A DNA stretch of 64,000 nucleotides from Sepiola atlantica (taxonomy: Eukaryota; Mollusca; Cephalopoda; Sepiida; Sepiolidae). The position numbers and the translations under genes were made by a program. Positions 26,501 to 41,700 of the stretch are shown in pieces (within the stretch, counting starts at the first letter, position 1; the number at the start of each line of letters is the position of its first letter). The stretch lies in NCBI GenBank assembly GCA_963556195.1, contig OY744517.1, forward strand, positions 147,984,882 to 148,048,881. Reading direction: 5' to 3'. The notes beneath the pieces are model-generated. The model did no database searches. It had not been told where the DNA came from and saw nothing but the letters and a program-made list of their open reading frames with translations.

Positions 26501-29500
26501 CTAATTACTAAAAAAAAAAAGCGAAAAAAGATATATTACAAACAAGAAAATGTGTTCTTCATTAACCTAACACTAACCCTAAGTCTTCGGTGTTGAGTGA
26601 ACATGCTGTTATTGATGTTCCATGGAATATTAAAATGTACATTTGGCTAATAATTAATTTTAATAATCTTTTACACTTCTAAAAATCTTTTATTCACTCT
26701 AGACAAGGCACATCACCAATGGGGTATTGTGATTAGGGTCCAGATTTATAAGGGAATCCTAAGTTGGGAGTTGGGCGGTAAGATGTTTGTTCAAATTACA
26801 TTTAAATTTCTGCATGTTGGTACAGTCGGGAAAACAGGGAGCAGGGAGGGAATTCTAAAGGCAAGTGGTTTGCGGAAAAAAGCTATTAGAATAGAAAGTT
26901 TTCCAGCATCTGGGAACCCATTCAGTGAATGGGTGTGATTTTGCTGCTAGTTGGGGTTTGTCGGTGGTATTTACATCAATGAGGTACAAGTGCAATAAGT
27001 TCGTCTGAGCAAATTCCGTGAAAGTACTTGTAAAACAAGCACAGGGATGCAACATTGCGGCGATGGGACAGAGGTTGGAGCTTGGTAGACAGTATAGGAA
27101 CCTATTATATTAAAAAATCGTTTTTGTACCCTGTACAAGAGGGAAAGGCTAATGGTGCCGTATGTGGCAACAATACTCCATACATGGTGAATGGCTCATT
27201 ATATATTATTTCTTGATTTTCAGGCCAGAATTTGATTTCACTTCCCAGTACATTGTCACGGTGGATGACTTTTTTCTGCATTATATTCAAAAGGTAATTT
27301 TGTTTGCAATATATTTGCATTTATTTTCATCTGATTATATGATCTAATATATCAAGTTATCTTGTTGGATTTTAGAATTTAGACCTAAATAGCATCGCAT
27401 CTTAGACATTATTTAATTCTGTCTAACAACTTTGTGGGGTTTTTTTTTGGTTCCAGCATGTTTTTAAGAATATTAAAATATCTTTTGGCTTCAGTTTGTT
27501 TGAAAAAAATATATTCCAGTTAGGAAGATTGTTAGGATGGTGACACTTTGTAATCATGACTCAAATAATCTAAGGGAAATAAATTTTGCAGCTTAAAATA
27601 TTACTTATTTCCCCTACATTATTGAGCATTTTTGTCCATTTTCTTTTCTCTATTTCTTCCCTATATTAATAACATTTTCTGACCATTTGTTTTAGTGTTT
27701 TTCACCTATACGTGATTTGCACATTATTACTTTTTATTTTACTTTTAATCTAAATTTTCTTGAGATAATTATTGAAATAAAATAAAACAATAAAAACAAT
27801 TTTTTTATCTTTTCTTTTATAACTTGAAAAATGTGTAACTATTGAATCCCAAGCCAACGCTGGGTAGGTACAGCTAGTCTATGATATGAAGAAAAGTCTT
27901 AATTCTTTGTCAGAAACTACATAAGATACACTTACAAACCTTACATCTTTGTTCCTTTCTTCATTTCCTGAATACTGGGATACAACATAGCCTATCTTTT
28001 AAAAAAATGATTTATGTACTAACGAGTCATCACTTACCAAGGCTCATAGGTTACTCTAGGGTAAGGGTTTATGAATTGTCAGGAGAACAGTGAAACATAA
28101 GTAAGGATTGGTAACAATGGTTGAGACTGGCCAGAAATGAGATTATTTAAGAGGACGGCTCAAAAAGAATTTTTTAACATTGGACTTGAAAACGATCATG
28201 CTATAGTCAGCTGGGAAACAGCTTCTTGGTATTGTGTTCCATAGACAGATAGTTCTTGGAAAGAAGCTTTGCTCACTTTTAGGTACACAGTGACAAAGGA
28301 AAATTATCTACAGTTGTTGTAGCTAGACGAGTTCTTGTTGTAAACATTTTACAGGGTGGAATCATAGATTGGAGCTAAGTCAATCACCTATCATGAAAAT
28401 AACGATGGAGTAGAGAAAGACTAGCAACGTTTCTTCTGTGAGAAAGAGGCAATAGGGAAGAGAAGAGGATATCCCCCGCTATGTTTCAAAGTCGGTTTTG
28501 TACTTTGTCAAGGCAGAAAAGAGTGCTCTGAGTGGCACCTCCCTAGATGTGGCAACATTACTCCATCTTAGGATGTATTTGACTCTTATACAAGTAGAGG
28601 ATTGTGTCAGAAGTGAGATACTTTCTGGAACGGTAGAAAGATTCAACCATTTTTCCCGCGATTTTAGCAACAGATTTGATGTAAGTCTGACAGGAAGGTT
28701 AGTCCTAGGAGCTTATCAAAGCAGGGGACTTTTTCAAGAAGATAACCATTCATTTCAATTGGGGCAAAGTGATGGTTGGATCTTTCGGCACTTAAAGCAA
28801 TGTATCTTTATTTCGATTTTCGCAGGGGTTCACTGTGCTCTTCTCTATCCTAATACTGTCACTCTTTTGAGAAATAGTTTAGGCCAGAGCATCTGTAACA
28901 CGCAACGTTTTGACTGGCAGATACACCAGTTGAAGCAGTGCTGATAATAGATTGAACTGGCTGTGTGGTCACTGTGACCAAGTCTTCTCTTTCATCTGAC
29001 ATAATGGTTCAGGTCCTGATTAGAATCAGGGACATGAGCATTTCAGTTGGTGCACCGCGTTCATAGAATTGGATTTCAGTTAGATGATAAAGCTCTTATG
29101 GTTACCAATAATACTGAGACGTTAGATCCTGCTCTTATTCTTCTTTGGCTATATTGATAGGAAAATTGAATTCCCACACAACAGATGAGCCCACACAGCA
29201 ATGTTTGAATTACCTACTAGACACCATCCTCGAGTGTCTTTCGTCTCTCTGTACAACAAAGGTTTGTCAGAACAACTTGACATGAGGATACTTCACCCTT
29301 AAGTAAACCCTGACCAAATATTCAAATAACATAGAATTCAAAGCACAAATAAGATCCTCTCGACACGGTTATACACTGGCTAATACGAGAAATGGTGCAC
29401 CTTCTCAAAGTAATGTTACCTCAAATAACAGCACTTAGCTTGCTACTCCACCAGACTATATGAATTCTTGTCCTGGAATCCGGTAAAACCAAGAGACCGC

Positions 29501-32500
29501 ATGAAAGATATACTATAGCATAGTTAAATGATCATTTGGGGAGAGGAAAATGAATGTTTTTAACTTCTTTACTAACTCAACATTTTACAGGTAAAGGTGA
29601 ACTTTAATGAAATATTCAAATATCTATATATCTCATATAGAGATCAAGTGTTAACCCCCGGAATGGGGTCCCCTTTGGTTTCTGAGAACTTCTACTGAAG
29701 TAAAATGAAACAAACAATGCATGGATTAGGAAGTAGGAGATTGTGTTTGGATAAAAGACCTGAGTAGACAGTGGACGTGTGACAACAGAACACCATTGTT
29801 GATGGGATGCAACACCACACGAACTATAGCCACCCGGTTATAAGTTCAATTAGTTTGAGCAGTTTAATTGTTGATTCAAGTGCTCTTCATCGATTTGTCA
29901 AGTGGCGTGTGATTCATTCTGAAGATCAAAATTCATGTTTGAAGAGCGAATAACCAACGGTGAGCAGGCATTGCTTTTTCTCAGCACAAATCTCATGGGC
30001 AGCTTTGGCAGATTTAACATCTTGATTAAATGCGAAAAGCAAATATTGTCGAAAATGTTCAGTTTTATCCACTCAAAATTCCATTTTAAAGATGTGCTAG
30101 TAGTGCAACTTATAATTGAAAGCAGACCTTCTGAGTTTTCTGTTGATAGTCAGCAGAAGTTTTAAAATTGTGGACTCATTTTACTATCTTTCTGATTTGA
30201 CATGTGCTGGTGTGTCTTGAGGACAGTTACTTCTGACTCCATGCTATTAATACTCAAGGTGCCCAGACTGGTCTTCCCTCTGCACTGCAACCACTTGTGA
30301 TGGTATGGATATATTGAACAAAGCTCTGGATGGATAAATAGATGTGCACACATCTTAGTTTGTTTCAGCTCGTTTGACTCATTGGTCTAGTGGTCTTCAT
30401 CAATTTACTGTTCAAATAGCTCATTATGATATATCTTCCTATTCCAGTCGCTTCTTTCCAAGAACTTGAGGCTTGTGGAACTCTCTTTCTTGTTGACTGT
30501 TTTCCACCTACCTATAGCCTTTGTTTTCAAGACTAAGGTCAATAGGTATCTCCTGTCTTTGTGATATTCATCTTTCGTTCTTTTTAGCTCCTTGTATCAA
30601 GTGGCTTCATGCCTTGTCTGGAGCGACTTCCATGAAAAAAAAAGTTGAGTGTAAAGACAGACTGAAGATGACTTGGAGTTACTCGGTCAAAACTGACCTC
30701 AAGCAATAACACATCGGAAGAGGCGTAAATGATAAAATTTTATGGATAAAATCATTTTGTAGTGCAATGGACAACATGCAACCCACATCTTTTATGTAAA
30801 AGTCGTGCTAATCAACGACGAAAAAGATCACAAATTCATAGGATTTTGATTTATCTGCTAATTTTGTTACAATATTTTTATGAATTAAATAAAAAGGTGA
30901 AATATTATCTGGTCTTTTTTGTGCATTTAAAAAGAACATTTTGCATTACTTCTTGCAGGAAACTTGTACATTAGAACTGCAACATTCATTTGGGCAGAGT
31001 TTTAAAACATTAGCGGCATGTCAACTAAGATTCCAGGACTTATTTGATCATGCTCCAGGTAGAATCCATTGCACAGCTTCTCTAACAGGTATGTTCTATT
31101 TGGATTTTTTTGTTTTAATTGAAGACTTATATTCAATCTGTTGCTGAGGTTGCTGAAAAAATGCATCATTCTATCGCTTCAGAAAGTACCTTTTTACTGT
31201 TCTCATTTTTTTCATAGACGATGATTATAGTTTCTCACTATCACGTTACAACTGGACAAATTTTATATAAAAGTGACGAATCAATAATATCATATTCCAG
31301 TTGATTCTTTACCTAAAATGCCACTTGATTTCAAACCTGGCCAAATGATTCTGGACAAACTAAAGTCAAAGGACTTGTGCATTGTGGTCAATTCCTCCTT
31401 TACTGCCCAATGAATTCAGATGGTCAAAACAGGCATGCAGTGTTCTCTTTCTCATCTACCACTCCTTTGCCACCGTGACAGCTGATATCTTCCTACCACT
31501 GTATGTGTTACTGGTACAATCCATTCTAGAATATGACCTTCAGGATTCATTCCCCTATTTCATTCGAAATATCCAACACCTGGAGTGAGTTCAAAGGCTG
31601 GTAAGGTGGATAGTCCATGGGCTCCACACAAAGTTCTACGAACAATCATTGGAGGCTTTCAATCTACTCGCTAGAGCATAGGTAGTTGTGTAACAACCTC
31701 ATCTTTGCCTTTAAAATCATGTGTGGCAACTACAATGTCCCTCGTGACCTCTTTACACACACTGAAGAAGCTGTACTTTAGATGATTTCGTCTGAATTGT
31801 TAGAAGGCTTCTTTTTTGGTTTGGGTTGCTGTGCTGTAGAACAAGCTGCCAGAAGCCATGGTCAGCCTGCAGACATCTATATATTTCAAGGTGATACTGG
31901 ATGTATCATGACCACTGATCTTTGTATGATTAGCCCTTACCTGAGCAGCGAAGAATGCAAGGGGACACAATTCTGGCACACAGCATCATTAACGGGAATT
32001 TAAATCTACCTTTCGAGGAGTTTTTCCTGTAAAAGATGTACCATAGGCACCTTCGTCTCAATAGAAGAAAGACAGTATTCTCTATCCATTTTTCTGCTCC
32101 ATGGAACAGCCAACCAGAGGAGACAGTGAAGATGAATATCATATCCAAGTTTAAAGTATATAGATGTACACATCTTTTAACTGTCTTTTTTTACTAAATT
32201 TGATTTAATTTGATTGATTTATATTTAAGTAGAATGAAAAACGAACTATAGCAAGAGAAAGAAAAAAATTATGTGGATGAGTATAAATGGTCTAGAAAAG
32301 AGAACCTTTTAAACCTGTTCCTGGAAGTCTCATTAACTAAGTTCTTTTTTTTCTCTTTGTAGGTGTTGATACTGGAACTGGATTTGGTACTATTGAATAC
32401 TGGATCAATCTCAGAGTTCCTATGGAACAAGCTTTAAAATTATACAAGGCAATGATTTTTCTTATGATTTTTTTATCCATGTATGAATATTACAAAATGC

Positions 32501-35500
32501 TACATTCAGATATACATGCCTCAAAATACAAAATCAAATTTTTTTTCAACCCCTCCCCCCCCGTTTTCCTTTGACCAAGCATCTAACACCTGCAACGTCT
32601 GCCATTCGCATGCACCACTAAAACCTGCAGCCTACTGCAGGCTTACATCTGAATAAATCCTCTATTCTTCTAAGAACGCATTGTTTGAATTAATTGAGTA
32701 ATTATATTATTAAAGCCTGTTAGATGGCTTGTAATTACAGCTAACAGAATTGGCCTCAGTCCTTGGAGGAAGATGAAAATTCACACATGCAGGACGCTGG
32801 TGGTCAGCAACAAAGTATTATTTTAAGTTGATTAAAATATTAATGATTGAATAATTTGAAAGAACTAAATTATTACATCATCATCTCAATGATGCCCCTA
32901 TATGTCCGTTTGTTTGTTTAGTGAAGATTTTGTTTTCTAATTTTATAAAAAAAGTATTTAAAGTCTGTCTTGTTGGTCAAACTATAGTATTACGTTTTTA
33001 ATTATTCTATTGATGTAGACAGTAAAGCTTGACCATGAATTAAAAAAAATTTTAAACTGTAAGTGTAGATTCTTCTAGAATGTTCCTATTAGTTAACGGT
33101 TGAAATAAAATATTTATTTTAAGAAATAAAAGCATATTTCAATGTACCTATGAAGTTGCCTGCAAACGAGGATAAACGAAAGTCTTTTTGTTTTCTTCAT
33201 CAAGACTAAGATGTTGTGGGATGGCATCATAATGGACATGGTGTTGCCTCCGATGATAGCTAAAGAGATGCGTTGGAACATCCAAGCGGTCTCTTGGGGC
33301 TCGTTTTTACTAGTGGCTATCATCCATCTAATGTTGCGTATGTAGACAGTTATAATGCCTTTTTATTTAAAAGCTTGAAGGTGGCAGTGGTGAAGTGGAT
33401 ACCAGCGTGGACTGACAACTCGGCATATCGTGTTCAAATTCTGTCGGATCCATACCACCACTTTCACTATGGGTGTTGGCAACCTTCACGTAGTCCCTCC
33501 TGTGAATATGTTATTCTAAAAAGGAATTCAGAAAACGAATGCCAACAACAGAATGAAGATAGTTAAAAAAAACAAACTTAACATCCTGATTCATACGAAA
33601 AGAATATTAATTTAAGAACTTCAAATGTGGCATGTTTAAATAAAAAAGAAACAAAATGGATGGGTAATATACATATTGTTAAAGTTCTACATGTTGTTGC
33701 ATCAAAATTATCCGAGTGATCTTTCTTGGACTGATATTCGAATGATCTCCCTTAAATCATTCTGGCAACTTTAGAGAAATGCCCTCTCCTATCCAGAAGT
33801 AAGAAAACTTGTCCCATGCATATGCAGAAGTGAGAACAAGATCCATCCTCTTTTCTGGCTGGTCCTTCAAAGCCATCGGATCTGGTCCGATTGACTGCTA
33901 TTTTGGCATGGCCTTAACAATTCCTGGTAGCAGTCATATTAAGCTCCCTTTTCTGGTGTTAGTCACCCAGACTCATGTAAATCATGTTTACTTATACATC
34001 GTTCACGTATCTTCTCTATCTACAACCCTAGTAACGCACTTGTCTTTCTTCATGACCCGGACATATATATATTTCTTTCTTTTACTTCAAACATCATATA
34101 TTAAGTCTGTGATATGTTGTATAAAACAACAGTATTTTCAAAACAAACTTATATAATTTGAAAGGGATAACATTTTTAACTACAGTAAATAGTAATAAAT
34201 GGGGATTATCTATTGTTATAAAGAGGAATAAGGGGAATATGTGACTGATTGAATAGAAAAATATGTGGGCATTCATGTAATATAGTTAACAGAGCAGAAA
34301 TAGGGGGGGGGGAACAAATATGCAAGAAAATTTAATTTTTTACCGACCTGCATAGTTTTAAAGTTATGAAAATGTTTTGAAGCTTTTTATTTCAATATAA
34401 GATTTCGTTAATATCTGTCTCTGAAAGACAGTAAAAACCCAGTATGGCCTACCTATCTCTATTGTTGTTGGTGTTTCATTCCTTAAAACATAGTTAAAAA
34501 AAATGACTTCCCTTACGACTAATCCTAAGCCCCCCCCCCCTCCCCCGAACTTAGTGTTAGGGGTAGGGTAAGCCTTTTGTTACTATCTTTTAAGCCTGAA
34601 ATTAGTAACCATCTTCAAACAAAATTAATCGGCATTTTTTATTTACTTGTGTTTGGCTAAGTAAAAGTGATGATAAATTCAGAGATAATAAATCTTAGAA
34701 TCAGTTTCCACACTTTAAAATTAATCAGGTCGGTAGAAAATTAAATTTTCTTGTGTTTAGTAAAAATTATTTGTTGTATGTTTTGTTTGTTTTCGATTTC
34801 TCAGCTGTGAATTATCCGGCATGAATTCCAATATGTGTAATATTGGAGTCCTGCACCCTTTGCTAATTCTCCTAAAAATGAAAATAAGAATCTTTATACT
34901 TTTAAGTGATTATATGTAAACAGCCTAAAAAAGCAAGCAGTAAAAAGCAATTAAGAAAACAAACAGTATTAGTGGTGAATCATTTTCACATATAAATTGA
35001 ATGTAAAATTATCACCACCTTCCGGTCTGCCAGGTGATAAAGATCACCCACTTCTGGACCAGATAACGCTTTTAAGGACATGTTTTTAAAAACGCTGTCT
35101 GATCCGGAAGTGGGTGATCATTTTAAATTAAATTTATATGCAAAAGTGATTCCTCACTCTAAATTCTAAAATATTGTTTGTTTTTTAAATTTCTTTTTAC
35201 TGTCAACTTTTTCAGGCTGTTTATGTGTAATTGCTTAAAAACAGAAGAATTTTATTTTAAATTTTAGGAGAATTATCAAAGTGGCTACAGTTTTACCGAA
35301 ATAGTTATTTTATCTCCTTATTTTTGCAGGAACGAACAAAGGCGCTTGGCTATATCACTGTTAACAATCAGAGCAAAGTGAAAGTCCCGAAAGCCATGGA
35401 TGAAGTAGCTGCAATGAGACCTGCTGATAATATCAACCAACTGCATATCAAAATCATACGTTGCATTGGGCTGAACGCATGCAGAAAAGGTAGCTGCACA

Positions 35501-38500
35501 TTGCAAACAATGCTTTCTTGAGTGGAATTTTGTCTTTTCCATTGAATAAAGGATATCAATAAGTTTTATATTTTTTTGAATATTAAAATATTTGATTCTG
35601 AAAATTTTATACTCATTTTAAAAGCCAAATCATTGGCACATGTTAAGAATAGGGTTCTAAATTATTTTAACGGCAAAAGATGAGAGATAACTGTAAAATT
35701 TGAAATTTCTTAACCCGTAGAAAAATGCATGTTGCTCACAAATACATACAAGCATTGCAGAAACATGATTTTTGAGTGGCTTTCGAAAAAGGATCGTCTA
35801 GTACCAGAACCAAATGGAGTTTGAATATCACTTGGTGCCCTGGTACGTGATGCAACATTACCCCTGGTCAAGTTGAGCTGGCTTCCTTCAAAGGAGGAAG
35901 TTTCTAGGGAATATTAAATTCATAAGCGTTCCTCACTCGCATGTAAATCCCAGTCAGGATAAACTTTTCTTTTTTTTTCTTTTTGAAGGGAGGTGTCGCC
36001 ATCCTCCCACATACAGCACCTGGTATTTCCAAATGGTCACCCATCTGGTACTGACCAGGCTCAGTGTCGCTTAACTTTGGTGATCTAACCAGAACCAGTG
36101 TGTCAACATGATTATGCTGTACTTACTTTGTATATTAGTTTAAATATGGAATTTACCAGCACAAATCTGTTGTTCAGGGGGGGGGGGGCTGTTTTGTAGA
36201 TCCTGATGATGTGAGCATACACACTCAGACTGTGGAAGGCATGTGGAGCCATGGCGAATGAGAAATCAAAAATATGTCTGGTATTCAACAAAGCTTTTTT
36301 GCAAAGCCATCTAATTAAGTTTGCACGGAGGAAGCAATGTGTAAATCTCCTCTGCGATGCTTATATATGTATTTGAACTAAACTATTTATTTAATTTTAC
36401 GTGAGTAGATTGTGCTGATTCATTCCGCCATGACAAGGTGGATCCGTTAATTTATGTTATTCATAGTTATTATTGCCTGCAGTAAAGATTTAACCTTCAA
36501 CCTCCAGAAGACTCACTTAAAACCTGATGTAACTGATAAAGGCATTGATTAACAATCAGTTCTAAGTAACAGTCTTCAGAAGGTTGAAGGTTCAATCCTT
36601 ACTAAAGGCTATAACTAAGAATAACATAATGATTAATTTACACTTCTATCCGGTCATGGCTTAGAACTGATTGTTAACCAACGCTCTTACCCGTTACACC
36701 ATGGGTCCATGTGAACAAGTCTAGTACGAGTGTTGGAGATCACATTGGCCGAAACGTTGTAAATACCAAGATGTCAAGATGAGGATAGTAGTCTGAATAA
36801 TCCTAATAACAAATTCATGAATAATGTTTGGCAACTATTGCTAATAATGATTATTTAAAAGAATATATTATTATAATTGTTATATTAAAATGAAGTAAAT
36901 GTGAAATCAACTTTTACTGCCATTTTTTTTCCATTGTCCATCTTTAATTTGATGTAAAACTTGAAAGGCTTTAATTTGTTCAGATTTTTATTGAATACTA
37001 TCTTACGTAGGGTTTTTTTGATCCCTTAAAGAATTCAATTGGGTGCGACAGTTTTTGAAGAAAAGGAACAAGAACCATATATATTAATTGAACAATTTTA
37101 CTTCGGCAAATAATAAAGAATGATATACAAACAGTAAAAGGTAAATTTACAGAATGAGGGTTTGTGAACACGTGCATTCACATGAACTTATCTTATGTAA
37201 AGAATGATCTGCTAGCAGGCATGCATGCTCCGGACCCAACAATTGTTAGCTTTCTGTTGTAGAAGGGATATCTTTGTTTGCAACAGCCATCTAGGGCTTG
37301 TAGCGTTACGCAATTAACCATTAATCGGCATCAGCTGTGGTGCTGAAAATGAAAAAAGAGCCGGGAGCTCTAAGCATTTGAGTTTATATAGACTGACTTA
37401 CATGACCCCTAAGAGAGCAGTGATTGGCCAATCCACCAGACCCTTAAAGGGACAAGGGAAGACAACCACATTAACCAATCTATGAGTGTCTTATAAATTC
37501 CAATCCTTCTGCAAAATTCCATTTCTTTTTATTTGTTTCAAATAATCTTTTCTTTCCTTGTAGATGTGGCACCGTCTCCCTATTGTGTCTATCAGTTCTT
37601 TGACTATGGAGATCACGACAGTATTATCATGCATAGCACAGAGAATCCTGAATTTAACGACCATCACACATATCCAGTTGCTATGACAACAGCACTTGAT
37701 CAGTATCTTCGGTCATCAGTGAGTATGCATAATTGTTTCCTTACTTTGGACGATAGTTCATTCAGGTCAATTAAAGAAATTATATTGTTAATTTTCATTT
37801 ACAAGTGTAAACAAATATTTTATCATTCTTGAGTTTTAATATTGTTCAATAAATTCTAAGAAATGTAGCCTGTGTACTACTGAAAAACTGAGAATATTAC
37901 AGACTATTAGCTCTTCACCAGCTACATGTTTAAATGTCAGGTCTGAAAGTTTCAGGATGTCTCAACACCATAGAAAATACCTACTTGCAAACTGGACTCA
38001 AAAAGACAGCAACCGACATCCCTAGGAAAAAGCAAAGAAACTGAAATAAGTAAAAAATAAAGTGATATCTTAGCTAAAAGTCAGTCAATGCCAGATGACA
38101 ACCAAAAGATTGCATTAATATGGCTTATTTCTGTTTCTTTGTTTTTCTCCCCTCTACTCTTTATTACCTTCTCAGATCTATTGTTTAGTAATATAAAAAT
38201 ATACTTATTGGTAAGTGAACTACACAGAAACGTTTTTGTTTCATTTATCAGGCTCAATACATGGATTTACAGTCTAAAATACTTTTTATAGTCAGTGTTC
38301 ATTCCATCCTTCAACTAAATAAAATACTTGGTTTTATTGGATCTATTTCCATCACACTCCCTATTTATTTCTATCAACTAATGAATTTTTCCTCCCTTCG
38401 TTTAAAAAGTTTTTGGTGCTCTTCAATTCTAAGTTGTTCAAACAAACAGAAGACTACTTTGCTACAGTGGGCCTGCTTTTCTGACTTATCAACACAACCA

Positions 38501-38739
38501 TGTGATCCCTTTGTTAACTATAGCCATGTCCTATTTTTGTTCCTACTTTACGTACTAATATCAGATATATAAGATTTATATTATTATCCTTATAGAAGCT
38601 TTTAGTTTTTTTTTTAGATTTTATTCGATTTTAGTTTTTATTATTTAAGTTTTGATTCACATTATTTTTTCATTTTTTTTATTATCTTAGTATTTATCTC
38701 AATTAAAGTTTATTTTATGTCTACAGTTTGTGGCTAGTT

Positions 38740-38785
<46 letters not shown>

Positions 38786-41700
38786 TTCATCATCTTCTTC
38801 TTCTTCTTCTTCTTCTTCTTCTTCTGTTTAACATCTGTTTTACAAGAAATCTTTATCCTTCTTTCCCTCAGGTCCATTTTTATCACTTCCCATGTTTTTC
38901 TTTGCCTTCCCCTGTGAACATAACCCCCTACCTCAACCATTCTACATCTACTAACCCAAGAACTCTCATCTATTCTTTCAGCATGACCATACAATCGGAG
39001 TATCCTGTTCTGCACACATCTCTCTATGCAGTACAGATTTAATCTTCCTCTGAGGTTATCAGAACTAAGCCTGTCTTTAAGACTCCCATTACACATATCG
39101 ATCGTATCATTCTCATATCATTTCTCTTCATGCAATGCATGTCCTTAACCCTCACTGACCAGGTTTCACTTCCATACATCATCACACTGTGTACACATGT
39201 TTGATAAACTCTTCCCTTGGTCGACAGTGGTAATAACGCTCTCCTGGTTATTTCACTTTTATGATTTTTTTTACGTTGTTAACTTTAAAATTTCTTGGTT
39301 CTCACTCAAACATAATCTACATGGATCATCTAAAAGAAGTTATATATATATATATATATGTATAGGCTTCTGTTCTATCTTGAAAGACAATAAGAGTGCT
39401 TGCATGGAGAGTCTATTGTAAAGCAATGGTTGTGCAATCCTCAGTTAGATTTTTCCTGAACTGACATTGCTTGAGTCCAGGGGTAAGAAGTCCAGGAAAA
39501 CTAGGAACAATATTGAGATAAGCAGAGAGCTTTCCCACATACAATACCTTGTATTCTCAAATGGTCACCCATTTCGTACTGATCAAACTCAACATCACTT
39601 AACTTTGGTGGTCGAATGAGTACTGATGTGTAAATATGATTATAACACACACACACACACATATTATATATATATATATATATATCTTATATATAAAGTA
39701 AAGACGTTTTTTCCCCTGTACCTTCGCGTCGAATAGGAAAATAAACTCGAACTCAATACGCTACTACAATCGCTACAACATCAAGCTTATTCGCTCGAGC
39801 GTGTTCTTAGCAAACTCTACAGTCTTACATCCACCACGGGCAAATTGTTACTTTCGTTCCTCACTCAGTCACTCTCCCCAAAACAGACACCATACAGGTA
39901 GTAGCAAGAACATTTCTCTCTAACATTTTACTCCTCCCACGCTACCAGTCTACACCGGGTACAACTACACAACGGATACTTTACACCTTATTATTTATGT
40001 TAGGTCCGTCTTCAAATTACAACACAGTAGCATACGTTGCACAGAAAATATAACAGACGCTCCCTTCATTACATGTGCCTACACCACTTCCGTTAAATAC
40101 TATTACGCAATCTCATACTCTCAGCCTCGAACAGCGTATACAGTTCACGAAACGTCTGCCACATTCACTACGCTTAAACAGTTATGCCGATTTCCCTTAC
40201 CGACCTAGAGACTACTTCAGGTAATACGCCGTTCCTGTTCTGCTATTTACCATACATCTACCATAAACAACATTACGTTTTACTTACTTAAAAAAACAAA
40301 AACTTCTACACAATTTGAACCAACGGAATACGTTAATAAAAAAACAAACTGTTACAGATTAACCGATTTACATTCCCTAATTCTTACTTCACACCGATTT
40401 TCCCCATTCTTTTAATGGCTATTCATTTACATTATACCTTAACATTTAAAAAATAACTGTTCACTATTCTGAGAAATTTGTAATTCCTACAATAAATAAA
40501 CAAATATTACTTTTATAAATTATTATTATTATTAAATAAAATACAATAACAATTGCTTTTTTGGGATAACTTTTCTCACCGTTAAATACTTAGAGAAAAT
40601 ACACAAAACATAAACAAACCGATTACATACATTTATTCTTTACGTTTTTCACATTAGTTTACATAAACGACACCAATTACATAAAAACAAATACATTACA
40701 TTTCATCTCTAAAAAATAATATACAAAAAATTACGTTTTCCTTACTAAAACAAAATAAATACAGTTACTTCTACAGATTTTTACCCACCGTAATACTTTA
40801 CAAAAAAAATACAAACCAACGGATTACGTTAAGAAAAAAAACACGGTTACAGAATAGCCGAATTAGATTCCCTAATTCTTGCTTCGCACATATTCTTCCC
40901 ATTCTTTTAATGTCTATTCATTTAAATGATAACAGTTCATTTCCAAAAATAACTGTTGACTACTTTGAGAAACTTTTAATTCGTACAATAAAAAAAAAAC
41001 AAATATTATTTTTATAAATTATTACTAACTAAAATACAATAACAATTGCTTCTTTGGGAAAACTTCCCTAACCGTTAAATCCTTTGATAAAATAAACAAA
41101 ACATAAACAAACCGAAAAGATATATTTTTCCTTTACGTTTTTCTCATTATTACACTTAAAGGACAGCGATTACATAATAACAAACATGAAATATTTCAAC
41201 TATAAAAAATAAGATAAAACAATTACGTTTTTACTTACTAATAGAAACACAAAAAACTTTACTTCTACAGAATTTGACCCAACGTAATACGTTCGGACAA
41301 AAAAAAGGTTATAGAGTAGCCAAATGACATTACCTACTTCTTCCTTCGCACATATTTTTTCCCATTCTTTTAATGGCTATTCATTTAAATGATAACTTTT
41401 TATTTTCAAAATAAGTGTTCACTATTTTGATACAGTTTATTGCATACAATAAAAATAAATATTATTATTTTTATAAATAAATTACACTAACAATTGCTTC
41501 CTTGTGAAAAGTTCCCTCAACGTTAAATACTTTGAGAAAATGACCAAAACAGACTAGATACATTTTTTTTTAATCCAATGTTGGGGGGGGGGGGGGGATT
41601 GAAATCTCAGCGATTAATTAAAGAGGCCTACAGAGCCCCATTAATATCACCCCACTCCACATTATCTTTGTATAGACATTCCATTTTCTTTGGCTGAAAA

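Noticed and set aside
28498..28944. 148-codon open frame on the plus strand
   Set aside because: Antisense shadow of a minus-strand family B LINE tail; no domain and no splice context.
32449..32485. GT donor further downstream for exon 12
   Set aside because: It would add a dozen unconserved hydrophobic residues before the conserved ERTKALGYI; the GC donor keeps phase and homology.
33190..33560. Possible coding fragment (MVLPPMIAKEMRWNIQAVSW)
   Set aside because: No family recognised and no neighbouring support; may be repeat debris.
36548..36712. Functional tRNA gene
   Set aside because: A- and B-box-like sequences are present but no cloverleaf or anticodon stem can be formed; it is SINE-derived.
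38728..39096. Poly-His/Leu frame on + and poly-Met/Lys frame on - strand
   Set aside because: Products of (ATC)n and (TTC)n microsatellites; only the minus-strand LINE part is real coding debris.
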